This document shows, in pieces, positions 38,170 to 49,143 of a stretch of 52,835 bases of DNA. The stretch is from the NCBI GenBank assembly GCA_000697335.1, contig JNEM01014039.1:1-52835 (forward strand). The letters run 5' to 3'. A program made the translations under genes and the position numbers. A model generated the notes under the pieces. It did not search any database, had not been told where the DNA came from, and saw only the letters and a program-made list of their open reading frames with translations. The first letter of the stretch is position 1. Each line of letters opens with the position of its first letter. Source of the stretch: Conidiobolus incongruus B7586. Taxonomy: Eukaryota; Entomophthoromycota; Entomophthoromycetes; Entomophthorales; Conidiobolaceae.

Positions 38170-38242
38170 GCCTTCTTGGCTCAGTTGGCAGAGCGTCCGC
38201 CTAGTAAGCGGAAGGTCACCAGTTCGATTCTGGTAGAAGGCA
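38170..38242 (+). tRNA. tRNA-Thr (AGT)
   Basis: Identical over 73 nt to the minus-strand gene at 33795-33867, with all stems paired, anticodon AGT, B box GTTCGATTC and no intron. The downstream run contains T tracts suitable for Pol III termination within about 70 bp. The 3' flank is shared with the other copy; the 5' flank is not. Confidence 0.97.
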
Positions 38243-38859
38243 TCCGAATATACAGTTAAATCTTTCTTCCTTAATATTATTATCTAATTCATCACTTTTT
38301 TTTACTCTAGTAAACTTCTTTCAAATTTAAAAATTTTATTATATATTATATAATTAATAGTTATTTTAATTACAACACTCTCTTCAATTGTAATTACATT
38401 TTATAACTGCGATCAAAATTAAATTTTATTAAATTTATAATTCTTTCAAAGAAATATGAAATATATTATTGATTTTTTATACACTATATTTACTTAAAGT
38501 AACTAAATAATATTTAATTATGATTTAGTGTTATATTACAAAATAATTTACAATTTATTTAACTTGAATCTTCATAATTCAGCTTTTATTATAATTTATA
38601 TCCTCAAATAACAATTTTATTAACCTTTAATTATAATGTCAATATATTTAATATCTAATTATATTTCAGAAATATGTAATGTAAGTGACAGGAATAAAAG
38701 TATTTATAGAAAATTATTTTTAATAGTAAAAATAATATTCACAGATATTTTTTAATTTATTCAGATTGTTTTGAGTATATAAACTTTGAAATTTCAAAAA
38801 TCATTTGGTTTGATCAAAGTGTAAAAATGTCAAGTATTATTTAGAAATAATTAATATTA

Positions 38860-38869
38860 CCCCCCCCCC
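38860..38869 (+). repeat. isolated run of ten C
   Basis: A homopolymer of ten cytosines in sequence that is otherwise almost pure A/T, followed by the palindrome ATTCATGAAT. Confidence 0.95.
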
Positions 38870-39107
38870 ATTCATGAATGATAGGAGTATGAGGAAATAA
38901 TCCCAAATATTAAGAATATTGAAATAAAACTCAATTTAAATAGTATATTGTTGATATTTTTTAGCTTTGATTTATAGATGAATATATTTCATTCATTTAT
39001 AATTAGTATGATATTTAATATATAGCTAAGTTTAATATTCATTACCTTTTGGCAATTCTTGCAGTTTTGATTGCCTACATCAATTTGTGATGAGTGTAAT
39101 TTTGTAA

Positions 39108-39480
39108 CAGAATTGGATGATAGAACCAAAATAGTGCAAAGGAAGACTTAAATTAACAGTGACGTAAGCCATTTAATATATCAGTGAGTTTATTTAAGGT
39201 TCAGAATAAATTAGTTATTATAGTTATATTAGAGGATATATTAGAGAATGTCAATAAGGATATAATATTGATAAAAATAGTCTCAAATCTTAAAAAATAA
39301 TAGTGATTAACAATAATCAGAAAAGAATAGTAAGATACTGAGAGGAAGAAAAAAAAATGTTTATTAGCTAAATTAATGCTATTGATAGAATTATATTAAC
39401 TTCAAAAGTATAAATTTCTTATGAAATTAAAAGTTAAAATATATATAGAGTTATATAAAAAAATTCAAAGAACTAATCTC
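39108..39480 (+). repeat. unclassified interspersed repeat (family R3), copy B
   Basis: Same orientation and order of landmarks as copies A and C, beginning near GATAGAACCAAAATAGTGCA and ending near CAAAGAACTAATCTC. No frame and no terminal inverted repeat. Divergence from copy A is high, so insertion is old. Confidence 0.55.
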
Positions 39481-39764
39481 TTTAAAAATATCTGCAGAGA
39501 AAATAAATTGATCATTTTAAAAATTTCATTCTTAAGGATTAATTGTTTTTAATGGTACAAGTAGAACTCTTACAGTTTTTTGATATTGATAACATAATAT
39601 AATTCGAAAATCATTTATTTTTCAAAATCTATAAATTTTAAGAGAAAAAAAAGAGAGTAGGTTATATAATATGATAATCCACTAATATTAATAATCAATT
39701 AATATATTAATTTTATTTGATTATAAAATTATTACTTATTTTACCATTCAAAAGGTAATGAAAT

Positions 39765-40110
39765 GTGACCTTGATATTGTTAGATCAAGGAGCCTTTAAA
39801 ATCTGACCGTGGCATCAATACCACCAAGTTTAACACCTCCCGAAAGCGCATAGTTTAAGATCCCACTAAATTAATATCGAGAATGATGAGGTTCTTCTGC
39901 TCTGAACCTAAATGAAAGAGTTAACACTCTGTCCCTCTGCCATTAATTACTTCTCAAAAGAGTTTTATAATGCGAAAGGAGCTCAGATTAGTAAACCCTG
40001 AAATACTCATTATTTAATAAATTCCTTTTCATAAAAGTTAAGTCACTTAACTACCCGTAGAAATTATTAATAAGAATTCCACTAATATTTATCTATCTAC
40101 CTTCAGCTAC
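39765..40110. other. G+C-richer non-coding block, possibly a repeat fossil
   Basis: About 345 bp of mixed sequence beginning near TGTGACCTTGATATTG, with patches such as GACCGTGGCATCAATACCAC and ACTCTGTCCCTCTGCC. All frames are closed. The TGTGAC start recalls the LTR-like repeats, but the rest does not match them. A solo LTR of another family or an unrecognised RNA are both possible. Confidence 0.25.
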
Positions 40111-42068
40111 ATCCAGGAATATATATTTGAGTATTATTCCTATATTTAATGTCAAAATTTACAAAAATTTTTAATCATTAAAATGATTAATATGAATCCA
40201 AGGTATAGTTCTTAATAACAAGAACATTGTATTAATTAACACTATTATTTATTAAGCCTAATGAATATTTATAGTACAAAATATCACCAATTAATAATTT
40301 TTTTTCATAATTTAATTCAAATCTCTAAAAAATTTTTCCTGATTTGATTATTTAAAAATTATAATCTAGTACAATCTGCTATTGTCATTGTGGGTAATAA
40401 ATTAGAAATGCATTCCATATTAAAAATTCTACATTTTCTTGTAATGAACTTATATGTCCAGTAATATACCTTACCTTAAAACATATCAAAAAGGAGATAA
40501 GGAATGCAAGAGATTTAAGTATTATAGTTTACAATTGTTTCTTCACTTGATTCAATGGTATATTCATCTCCAATTACTTAAAACATTGAAGTTAGCAGAA
40601 TATCATAATGTCAACAAGGATATCACAGCTATAATATATTTAAAATATCATACATAATAATAATATAGTTGATAAATAAGATTCATAGGTTAAACAATTT
40701 GTACAAATAATATATTTTAGATGATAAAGTTAATATGTAATTTGAAAATCAAAGGTAATTTTTTCCAGTTGGAAGGAAATCGTGAAAATTTTGAGGGCTC
40801 TAAAACAACTATCAAATATAAGAAGAAATTAATATGAAAAACATTCACTATTAATAATGATAATTGTATGAGGTTATGAAATCAATTCAACTATATCTTA
40901 CATAATATTATAGTAAAACACTTTGAAGATCTCTTGTTTCAATTATTATATAAGAATCTTTGTACTTTTCCCATTAGATATACTACCTCTACATTATAAA
41001 AAATTTGCATGATTAAGTTGAAAATTGAATTCAAATAAATTAACAGTACTGTTGATTAAGCTTAAATTCAGAAATATCAAAATGATAGTTTCAGATATCT
41101 GAATATGCTGTATAAATGACAAATATAATATAGCTGAATTTGTATAATTCAATAATTTTTTTTTGATAAAGTGTGAATTTGTTATTATCAGATAGTATTA
41201 AACAATGTAAACAACCAAATGATTAACACTAGATAATTGTTTTATTTTGTAAATTCAGTCTTAGAGTAAATTATTCATGGTACAAAACTAATAAAAGTTA
41301 AAGATTGTAATTAATTCCAACTACTAACAATTTGAGTATTCAAAATAGATTTGTTGAAACATATATTTATAAAATTATGGTTGAATATAAGGTGATTATA
41401 CAAATAAATAAAGATGCTTCATTGATTATAGATAAATATTTAAACCTTTTTAATCTGTGGTTAATAATTATGAAAAGACTATCGACATTATATTGTCTGA
41501 TTAATTGGACGAAAACACTCTCGATAACAGCCATACAATACTTAGAGTTATGAAATCTCTCATTAAGTTTTTACGAATCCTTGAACCACTAAATTTTAAA
41601 CATTCAACTAAATCAATGCCTAATGTTTACTAATATATATTATAATCTAAAAATTCTTATTAGGAAATTTGAAACTTTTTTTTGAAATTGAATCAATTAT
41701 AGACGTAAGCAAAATGATGTTGAGAAATCGATATTAATTATAGGTAGTTGAAATATATTAATCTCTTTGTATAATATATTAAAATGAATTCAAAGTAATA
41801 ACTGATAATCAATAAAATAAAATCTTATAGAAAGAAGTTATATCATTTAATTTGTATTATGTTTATCAAATTTGATGAAAATATTATTTTAAATCCAATC
41901 AGAAATTTTTATACTTTGAATTGATGAAGATATTATTAATGATCAAATTTTCTTGATATTTTATAATTTTTATTTATTAGAAATATTGTTTTGATATACA
42001 TTTTATCTATATTAAAATTTGACAGTATTATTTTGGAAAATTAAGTATAATAATTTATTTGAATTATT
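40111..42068. other. AT-rich spacer
   Basis: No supported gene. Short frames at 40454-40657 and 41332-41553 have no features beyond chance; the second lacks an ATG start. Confidence 0.4.
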
Positions 42069-45000
42069 TTATACGAATTTAAGTCCGTATGGATTCTTCA
42101 ACATCTCCTCCAAAGTTTTTGCATTCGTAACGGGATACCGCAGCTCGTCAAACTCTCCATTGTCATCAATATGGGTGACTGGTGGGTGATTATTAGTGGG
42201 CGGGGGCCACTGAAGTGTGAAAGTTTGTTCTGGTCCCAATTGCACCGGTGGCTTTTGCGGTCCTGTGAATTCCCAGTCAAATGCCAGGCCTCCGCTTCCA
42301 GTCGAGGGTTTGGGCTTTGGCGGGAATTTAGATTTTTCAGGATCCATAACGCTAGAGAGGTTGGAAAGTTCGATTAAGATTCTTCGTAGGGTTGAGATGC
42401 TGCCAGAGTCGCTGATCTTGCCGTTCGTGCTATAGAACACGGAAACTAATCTGTCTACATAGCTGGGGACATATGGTGGTAATGACCCATTCTTGGAGTA
42501 GTACTTATAAATCAGATCCATTAGGGGCGTAATCGCTTGCTTGCGATGATTCTCACTCAAAAGTTGCACCCAACTCAAGAATGATTCAATATCGATCATT
42601 TCATTACCCGTCAACTTGGGAGCTGGAGGAGGTCCCTCGTAATTCAACTGGCCCAGGCTGTTAAACCTATCGCGAATCTGAGTCAACTTATTTTTAATGA
42701 TATTCTGCGTGCTCTGGGTTTTGGGATCAAATTGGTTTCCGTTGACGAAATTCACCAGCTCAGTAATCAATTTATAAACTGCATCATTGAATCCTGCACC
42801 GTCAGAGTCCTGGAAATGCAATTTTGTCATTTTAGCAATGAGTTCGATCAAGTCTGATCTTCCTTCTTTGGTGATCTGTTTACTGAAATTCGCCACGATA
42901 TCGATATCGTCGTTCACTTTGCCGGACAGATCCGGTATGGACTTTTTAGTTGATGTTGACGATGGTTTAGTATTAGTCTCCAATATAGATTGGTGATATT
43001 CCCTCAAATTATTCAGCAAAGTCTTCAACTCCTCCAGCGTCCTGGGATTAATAGGATCCAAATCATCCCTCATAACTAAATCCATCACGCGCGAAATCCA
43101 CGGGGAAATAACGTTGGGGAATGTACCATCCTTGTTGCCGTAGTATTTGGCCAAAAAGTTGCTTACCACTTCGATATAGACCAACCTTGTTGGGAACCGT
43201 GGCAAATTCGTCAGTAAAATGTTCAAATCCACGTAGTAGTTGCTGCCGCTGAATACCGGTATTTGAAAATGTTCTGGTTGTAATGTTAGCGACGTTGCAT
43301 CCAACTGGTCGAACAGCCGCTTCAATCTATCCCGATCGCTGTTGTACTTGAAGTCATCTTTAATCACAATATTCAAAATTTGAGATATGATGGGACTCAA
43401 TTTACTGTGGAAGCCACCGCCTGACTTAGAAAAGTATTTGTGGAAGTATTCGATAAGGAAACTGAGTGTCAGATCTCTCGTTTCTGGCTTCAAATTTTCT
43501 AAAACTTGCCACATGACTTTGGTATCGGTGATCTTATTTTCAGTCAGAGTGGGAATGTACATCGAACTCGGGTTGGTTTCACTCATTTTGAGAGCTTTGT
43601 ACTGACTGTCCAAATTGTGTAAAGTGTCTGCAACCCATTTCCGAGTCTTCGTGTCGTTGATATTGAAATTACTTTGATCGAAAGTGCTTAACAGTTGATG
43701 AATAAGCTGCTGCAATGCCGGAGGATAGTTTCCATCGTTCCCAGCGTACCTCGACTTGACCACTTGTCTAATCTTATCAACATAATTGTTTTGATTCAGG
43801 TGTTGAGTACTCTCCAAAGTGGCCACAATTTCCAAATATTGGGGATTTTGATCCAATTCTTTAAGACCGGTAGATTGTCGTTGTCGCGCATGCTCCAACT
43901 TATTTAGTATATCTATCAATTTGGCTTCGGCGCCAGGATTGGACATGGAGAATGTAGGATTAGCAACGAGAGCCATAAAGTCGGTAATGAAGGGACTGTA
44001 AGCCTTGTCGATTTCGTTGTGGACATTGTGATAGTACTTCTTGAAGAAGTCTACGATCCAGTTGATTGTAGCTTCGCGATTCTTGGCGTTCATGAGACGC
44101 AGCACTTGCAACACACTGTCGCGATCCTTTACCAAATCTCCCGTCAACTTGGGCGGCAAAAAAGACGCACCATTCGACTGGCTGCTGGGACAGAATTCGT
44201 TGTACTTCTTGTCGATCTTCATCAACAGGTCGACCAACTGCTGCTTCGTGTTAGGGTCCTTTGCGGAAAATTGGGGCGAATTGATCATTGTGACAAATTG
44301 CGTCGTCATGGAATTGATATCTGGTTGGAAAGTACCGTCAGAATTCGAGTAGTATTTGGCGAAGTACTTGACGATGTGATTCACTATTAATTGCTTGTTG
44401 TTCCTTTGGATTAATGGGATGATGTTGACGATATTTTTACGATCTTCGTCCAGATTCCCAGTGAGTGGAGGTATATTGATATCAGAAGGTACATTAGGCT
44501 TCTTATACTGCTGCAATCGATAGATCATATTGATGAAGTTTTGGCTCGTGGTCGGGTCCTGAAAGTTGTAGCGGTCATCGCTAGCCATATCGAGGATCTG
44601 TTCTACGAGAGGATACACATTAGGCTCGTACTGGAGATCGTCATTTGCATAGTATTGCATCAGCCACTGGTGGAGGTAGTTCATTACCTGTTGCTTATTG
44701 GCGGGAGTCTTCGACCGCATCAAATCGATCAGCTTGCGCCAGTCGGCAGTGTAATTCCCGCTGATTACTGGATTCGTCGTTACTAATGTGCCTTCCTTCG
44801 CTTTCTTCAGTTGGTTCAGGTATTGTACCAAAAGTTCCCGTCGGATTTTGGGACCTGCGATCATTCCTAGGATTTTGGAGGTAATGGGCTGGAATTGTTT
44901 GTTGAAACTGCCATCGCTGTTGCCGTAGTACTTGGTCATGAATTGGATCAAGATAGTGGCACCATCCTGCTTCTGAGCATATGGACTAAGCTTGAAGAAC

Positions 45001-46592
45001 CAGTCAACGATCCTCTCTTGATCCATATCCAGATTATCGGTGAATTCTGGAGGTGGAATGGCCGGGGAGTCATCAGTACCCAATCGCTTCATATTGTCTA
45101 ATTGACTTAGTAAACTTTCCACAGCCCTTTGAGTATCTGGGTTCCTGAAATCGAAATTAGGTTCACTGATAGTTGTGATCAGTTGGTTCACCATCACTTC
45201 GATATTGCGAGGGTATGTGCCGTCAATATTTCCAAAGTATTTCATTAGATATTTGTTGGCAAAATCTAACACTGCTGGTACATTCATCGGATTATTCATA
45301 TTTTGAAGTGCTGTGAGGAAAGAAAGACGATCAGTCTTTGGATTATTGGTTAAGATGGGCGGCTGGTAACCTGTAGTCGGTGCGTGGGTGCCAATATATT
45401 CCAATTCCTTGACCATAGGCTCGAAAGCGTTCAACTTTTCGATGAGGGAATTGCGATCCGCCAAATGTTTCAAATCGAATCCTGAACTGAATAACGTGTA
45501 CAAGATGCTTTCCGCCTGCTGCTTCACCATATAGTATTGGGGATGCGTAGGGTCCGGAATTGAACTCAAACATGTCGAAGCAACTAAAGCTATGAACTTC
45601 TGCTTCAAATCCCCCGTGTACATCGGCCACTTGATCAAATTCTCTCGAATATTAGCGACATTCGCTACCACTTCGGAAATGGGTAATTTGTTCTTAATCA
45701 TATGGATAATGGATTGCAAACCGTCCAACGTGTTCAAATACATGGCCAAATGGTCCCAAGAGTATGCGTTCTGGGGATCGAACTGCGCCGACGCCACAAA
45801 CTTGTTCGCGGTATCGATATACGGCTGCAGAATTTCCGGACAGCTGCTGCCACCACTGCAGAACTTGCCCTTCATCGCATTGCCGAGGATATTTCCCGCA
45901 TTTTGAGGATTCTTTTTGATTATATCCTTCAATGCGGTCGCCCATGACGGCATTTTCGACCCGGGCACCACCTTGGAGCCGCCTCCCGATGATTGCAAGC
46001 TACTGCTACTGGATGACTGCGACTGTGACTGCGACTGCGAATTTGACCCGGAGTGTACTGGGTTGTTAATCACTTGGGGTCCTCCCGGTCGGACAGATTG
46101 TGGTGGATAAGTCGCAGGCTGCTGAGGGTATATCTGCTGCTTTCCAGGATAAGTGTGTTGTTGTTGAGGATAAAGTTGCTGCTGTGGATATGGCTGTTGT
46201 TGAGGATAAAGTTGTTGCTGCTGAGGATAGGGCTGTGGCGGTTGTGGTGGATGAGGATAAGGCTGTTGAGTAGGATATTTCAGCTGCTGTTTCTGTGGAT
46301 AATTCTGCAGTTGAGGATAGGCAGGACTGTAAAGTAGGGAGCGATCCTCGTCTTGATCTTTCGGTGGCTCCTGGGAATTATCTGGAGTCTGTTCATTATG
46401 AATGTGATTTTCTGGCGCATTCTGCATAATTGGAGCATTTGGATTGGATGCAGATATTGGGGTAGTCCCCTCCTTACTCGATGAAGAGTAACTATTATCG
46501 AACAATGACTTGAATGGATTGAACAATGCATTTGCAGGATTTATTCCAAGTAATAGTATTAGGGGCAAAGTCCCATACTGAGATATTTTCAT
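42069..46592 (-). CDS. large secreted protein with ten ~100-residue repeats, novel
   Basis: A single intron-free frame of 1507 residues, much G+C-richer than its surroundings. Residues 1-22 are a clear signal peptide (cleavage likely after NPANA). Residues 90-175 are Pro/Gln/Tyr-rich with YPQQQ units, and 181-202 a Ser/Gln linker. A helical region (about 213-400) is followed by ten diverged tandem repeats. Each has a start like PPLTGNLDEDR, helices, then a motif like KYYGNSDGTF, more helices, a NPxT-like turn and a leucine helix. The KYYGNxDG motifs fall at about 451, 554, 646, 746, 852, 947, 1052, 1149, 1258 and 1363 (spacing 92-109). There are only four Cys (245, 251, 341, 801). The tail (1420-1507) is Pro-rich then acidic. 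There is no later membrane helix or GPI signal. I recognise no family; a secreted coat, wall or adhesive protein is an inference from layout. Confidence 0.9.
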   Translation of the reverse strand: MKISQYGTLPLILLLGINPANALFNPFKSLFDNSYSSSSKEGTTPISASNPNAPIMQNAPENHIHNEQTPDNSQEPPKDQDEDRSLLYSPAYPQLQNYPQKQQLKYPTQQPYPHPPQPPQPYPQQQQLYPQQQPYPQQQLYPQQQHTYPGKQQIYPQQPATYPPQSVRPGGPQVINNPVHSGSNSQSQSQSQSSSSSSLQSSGGGSKVVPGSKMPSWATALKDIIKKNPQNAGNILGNAMKGKFCSGGSSCPEILQPYIDTANKFVASAQFDPQNAYSWDHLAMYLNTLDGLQSIIHMIKNKLPISEVVANVANIRENLIKWPMYTGDLKQKFIALVASTCLSSIPDPTHPQYYMVKQQAESILYTLFSSGFDLKHLADRNSLIEKLNAFEPMVKELEYIGTHAPTTGYQPPILTNNPKTDRLSFLTALQNMNNPMNVPAVLDFANKYLMKYFGNIDGTYPRNIEVMVNQLITTISEPNFDFRNPDTQRAVESLLSQLDNMKRLGTDDSPAIPPPEFTDNLDMDQERIVDWFFKLSPYAQKQDGATILIQFMTKYYGNSDGSFNKQFQPITSKILGMIAGPKIRRELLVQYLNQLKKAKEGTLVTTNPVISGNYTADWRKLIDLMRSKTPANKQQVMNYLHQWLMQYYANDDLQYEPNVYPLVEQILDMASDDRYNFQDPTTSQNFINMIYRLQQYKKPNVPSDINIPPLTGNLDEDRKNIVNIIPLIQRNNKQLIVNHIVKYFAKYYSNSDGTFQPDINSMTTQFVTMINSPQFSAKDPNTKQQLVDLLMKIDKKYNEFCPSSQSNGASFLPPKLTGDLVKDRDSVLQVLRLMNAKNREATINWIVDFFKKYYHNVHNEIDKAYSPFITDFMALVANPTFSMSNPGAEAKLIDILNKLEHARQRQSTGLKELDQNPQYLEIVATLESTQHLNQNNYVDKIRQVVKSRYAGNDGNYPPALQQLIHQLLSTFDQSNFNINDTKTRKWVADTLHNLDSQYKALKMSETNPSSMYIPTLTENKITDTKVMWQVLENLKPETRDLTLSFLIEYFHKYFSKSGGGFHSKLSPIISQILNIVIKDDFKYNSDRDRLKRLFDQLDATSLTLQPEHFQIPVFSGSNYYVDLNILLTNLPRFPTRLVYIEVVSNFLAKYYGNKDGTFPNVISPWISRVMDLVMRDDLDPINPRTLEELKTLLNNLREYHQSILETNTKPSSTSTKKSIPDLSGKVNDDIDIVANFSKQITKEGRSDLIELIAKMTKLHFQDSDGAGFNDAVYKLITELVNFVNGNQFDPKTQSTQNIIKNKLTQIRDRFNSLGQLNYEGPPPAPKLTGNEMIDIESFLSWVQLLSENHRKQAITPLMDLIYKYYSKNGSLPPYVPSYVDRLVSVFYSTNGKISDSGSISTLRRILIELSNLSSVMDPEKSKFPPKPKPSTGSGGLAFDWEFTGPQKPPVQLGPEQTFTLQWPPPTNNHPPVTHIDDNGEFDELRYPVTNAKTLEEMLKNPYGLKFV

Positions 46593-47610
46593 TTTGTTAT
46601 ATCCAATTTAAGTAAATAAATATATATTTATATTATTAAAAAATAACAAAAAATAGTAAAAATAATATAAAATTCACCAAATTTTCAACAATTTTTAATA
46701 CTATTCAATGACAATAATTTATCAGTCTTTCAGTTAAATTTAAAAGATTATTCTATATTTTAAACAATTCAACTTTTTTCAAAAATAAAAATTAAAGAAT
46801 AATCAATATTCAATAATTTATAGAAAAAAGCGAGGAAAAGATTCATTTTCTCTAATATTTAAATTTTTTCCCTTTATTTTGAAGTATGTTATAACTTTAG
46901 TTCTATTGTGCCTCAGTTTAAATAAATTTTTGTGCTTTGCCACATTCTTCATTTTCTAAATCAAATTTTTTATATTTGCTATAATTTTGGAAATTTAAGG
47001 TGATTGGATTAGTAAATTTATTAAATCTTCTAAAAAATGTCTCAAAAGATTGTTTACTTATTCAAATACCTGAAATCGGAAATAAATTCAGTATTCCGGG
47101 ATATAAATTCATTTTTGAAATTTTAAAATAGGTAAGATAATTAGAGAGTTATTATTTAAATTTGAATATTTTAAATTCGAATGTTAACAACAATATATAA
47201 TTGTCATTTTATCTTTGAATATGATTAATATTTATGTAATTAATAATAATACAATAATTGATAATTATAATGAGAATAATACTAAAAAACAGATTACAAA
47301 TTTATCATTTTATCTAAATTATATATATTTAAAAAAATTTCACTAAAATATTTTATTTCATAATCAAAATTTTTATTAGAATAAGATATTCATTGAAAAA
47401 AAAATCATATGAAATATTTTTTTAATATATTAAATTTTTAAAATAATTAATTATAATTTTTAAATTATATATTAAATTTTATAGTTTAGAAATTGCGGAA
47501 ATCAAAATGAGTGTTTTAGTATTAATATATCTTTTTATATAAAGCAATAAAAAATACAATTGATTTGGATTAAAAATGATTCATTATTAATAAAAAAATA
47601 AAACGTTCAA
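46593..47610. other. spacer between two minus-strand genes
   Basis: Holds the promoter of the secreted repeat protein and the 3' end of the LCB1 unit. A/T-rich, with no motif I can support. Confidence 0.4.
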
Positions 47611-49143
47611 TCATAATAATTTGTGTTGATTTAAAATCTTCTGCGTACTCTGCTTAACGACTGTAGCACACTTTTCACTTTCTTTGACTGTAAGGCCGGC
47701 AGTAAGGGCGAAACGAATGCTGGGAGGCCATTGGCGACGCTCCTGGGTGGGGTGGTACTTGGAGCGGGTAACGAGGACGCCTTCCTTGTAGCATTCGTCG
47801 ACGATCTCTTGGAGGATGCTGGTGTTTTGGAATAAGGAAATCTTGGACGAGATTTCCTTGGCGAAGCTCAAGTGGATGATAGGACTATGCTCAGTGTGGG
47901 AGCTGATGGTAAAATCGTAGTAGGGAATGGTATTCAAAATGGACTTAGCTGCACGGATGTTGGCACGAAGGTTGGTGAGAAGGCCTGGGTTTTGTTCGAG
48001 CATGTTCAAGGATTCAATAGCGGTGTGGGTCAAAATAGCGGGCATAGAAGCTGAGAAAACGTAGGCAGCACCTGCAAGACGTTGACGTTCGACAATTTCG
48101 GGAGTACTGGCACAGAAACCACCAGCGGCTGAGAGAGCGTTGGAGAGAGTGGCAACGTAAACATCGATGTCAGTGGTCTTGAGATTGAAGTGTTCAGCGG
48201 AACCCCTGCCATTAGCACCTAAAACACCAAAGGAGTAAGATTCATCAGACAACAAGCGGTACTTATACTTCTTCTTGAATTCAATCAAAGTGGGCATAGG
48301 GGCAATATCACCAGAGTTTTGGTACAAACCTTCAACAATGATAAAACGTCTTGGGGGAAGTCTCTTGGTCTTAAGATCTTCAGTTTCAATTTCCTTCAAA
48401 ATACGTTCAAGATCCTTCATATCGTTGTGCTTAAAGTACTTAACATTGGATCTACTAATTTGAATACCCTTTTGAATAGCAAAGTTAACATTTTCATCGG
48501 CAATAATCAAGTCACCACGCTTACAGAAACATGGAATAACACTAGAAACAGTAGAAAATCCGTGGGAATACAAAATAGCTTCGGGATAGCCCAAAAAATT
48601 ACTCAAGTTCCTTTCGAGGTCCATATGTTTATCGATAGTACCATAGAAACCACAGGGACCGCAAGTTCCCACGCCGTACTCTCTCAAAACGTCGATGGCC
48701 TTTTCGCGTACTTGTTCGTTGTTGTTCAAGCCGAGGAAGTTGGCACTAGCAGCGTTCAGTAATACTTTTCCATCTTTAGTCGTTTGCTTGGGGCCGGTAG
48801 GACCTGAGAATACCTTAGCACTTTCCAATTCCAATTTATCCCATTCAGTGAGGTCTTCGGAAACGAGAGGTTCAGGTTGCCAGTCGGCGACTAGTTCATC
48901 AATTTCCTTCTCTGTCAACTTGACCTTTTGAGCATCGTTAATTCTGTAAGTTTTAGACATAACGTAGTGGAAAGCGAAGAAGATGAGCCCAATTTCCATC
49001 AAAACGCGGATAGGATCGTTCTGGTGACTGTCCAAGACATACTTCCAAACAACTTGACTGCCAGGAATGAAGGATGTCCATTCGGCAAACTGGATGATGA
49101 TTCGATTGAATATATTCGAATTATAGTTACTGTAGTCTATCAT
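47611..49143 (-). CDS. LCB1: serine palmitoyltransferase subunit 1
   Basis: An intron-free frame of 510 residues on the minus strand, normal length. LCB1 pairs with LCB2 on the ER to condense serine with palmitoyl-CoA, the first step of sphingolipid synthesis. A membrane anchor lies at about residues 45-61 (IRVLMEIGLIFFAFHYV). The alpha-oxoamine synthase fold follows: SANFLGL, then YGVGTCGPCGFYGTIDKHMD (156-175), then the LLSDESYSFGVLGANGRGS block, then ATLSNALSAAGGF (331-343). The PLP-binding lysine of LCB2 is replaced by N335, as expected for the non-catalytic LCB1 subunit. Cys161 matches the residue altered in human SPTLC1 neuropathy; the Arg two positions later in mammals is Cys164 here, a position that varies (Ala in yeast). 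The start is the first ATG, giving the usual luminal N-terminal segment. Confidence 0.95.
   Translation of the reverse strand: MIDYSNYNSNIFNRIIIQFAEWTSFIPGSQVVWKYVLDSHQNDPIRVLMEIGLIFFAFHYVMSKTYRINDAQKVKLTEKEIDELVADWQPEPLVSEDLTEWDKLELESAKVFSGPTGPKQTTKDGKVLLNAASANFLGLNNNEQVREKAIDVLREYGVGTCGPCGFYGTIDKHMDLERNLSNFLGYPEAILYSHGFSTVSSVIPCFCKRGDLIIADENVNFAIQKGIQISRSNVKYFKHNDMKDLERILKEIETEDLKTKRLPPRRFIIVEGLYQNSGDIAPMPTLIEFKKKYKYRLLSDESYSFGVLGANGRGSAEHFNLKTTDIDVYVATLSNALSAAGGFCASTPEIVERQRLAGAAYVFSASMPAILTHTAIESLNMLEQNPGLLTNLRANIRAAKSILNTIPYYDFTISSHTEHSPIIHLSFAKEISSKISLFQNTSILQEIVDECYKEGVLVTRSKYHPTQERRQWPPSIRFALTAGLTVKESEKCATVVKQSTQKILNQHKLL

Noticed and set aside
40454-41553. Two short plus-strand frames (67 and 73 codons)
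   Set aside because: The second lacks an ATG, and neither has composition or features above background.
42171-46531. Many frames of 60-120 codons antisense or out of frame to the 1507-residue protein
   Set aside because: Shadows of a long G+C-richer coding frame; they follow its codon pattern and have no features of their own.
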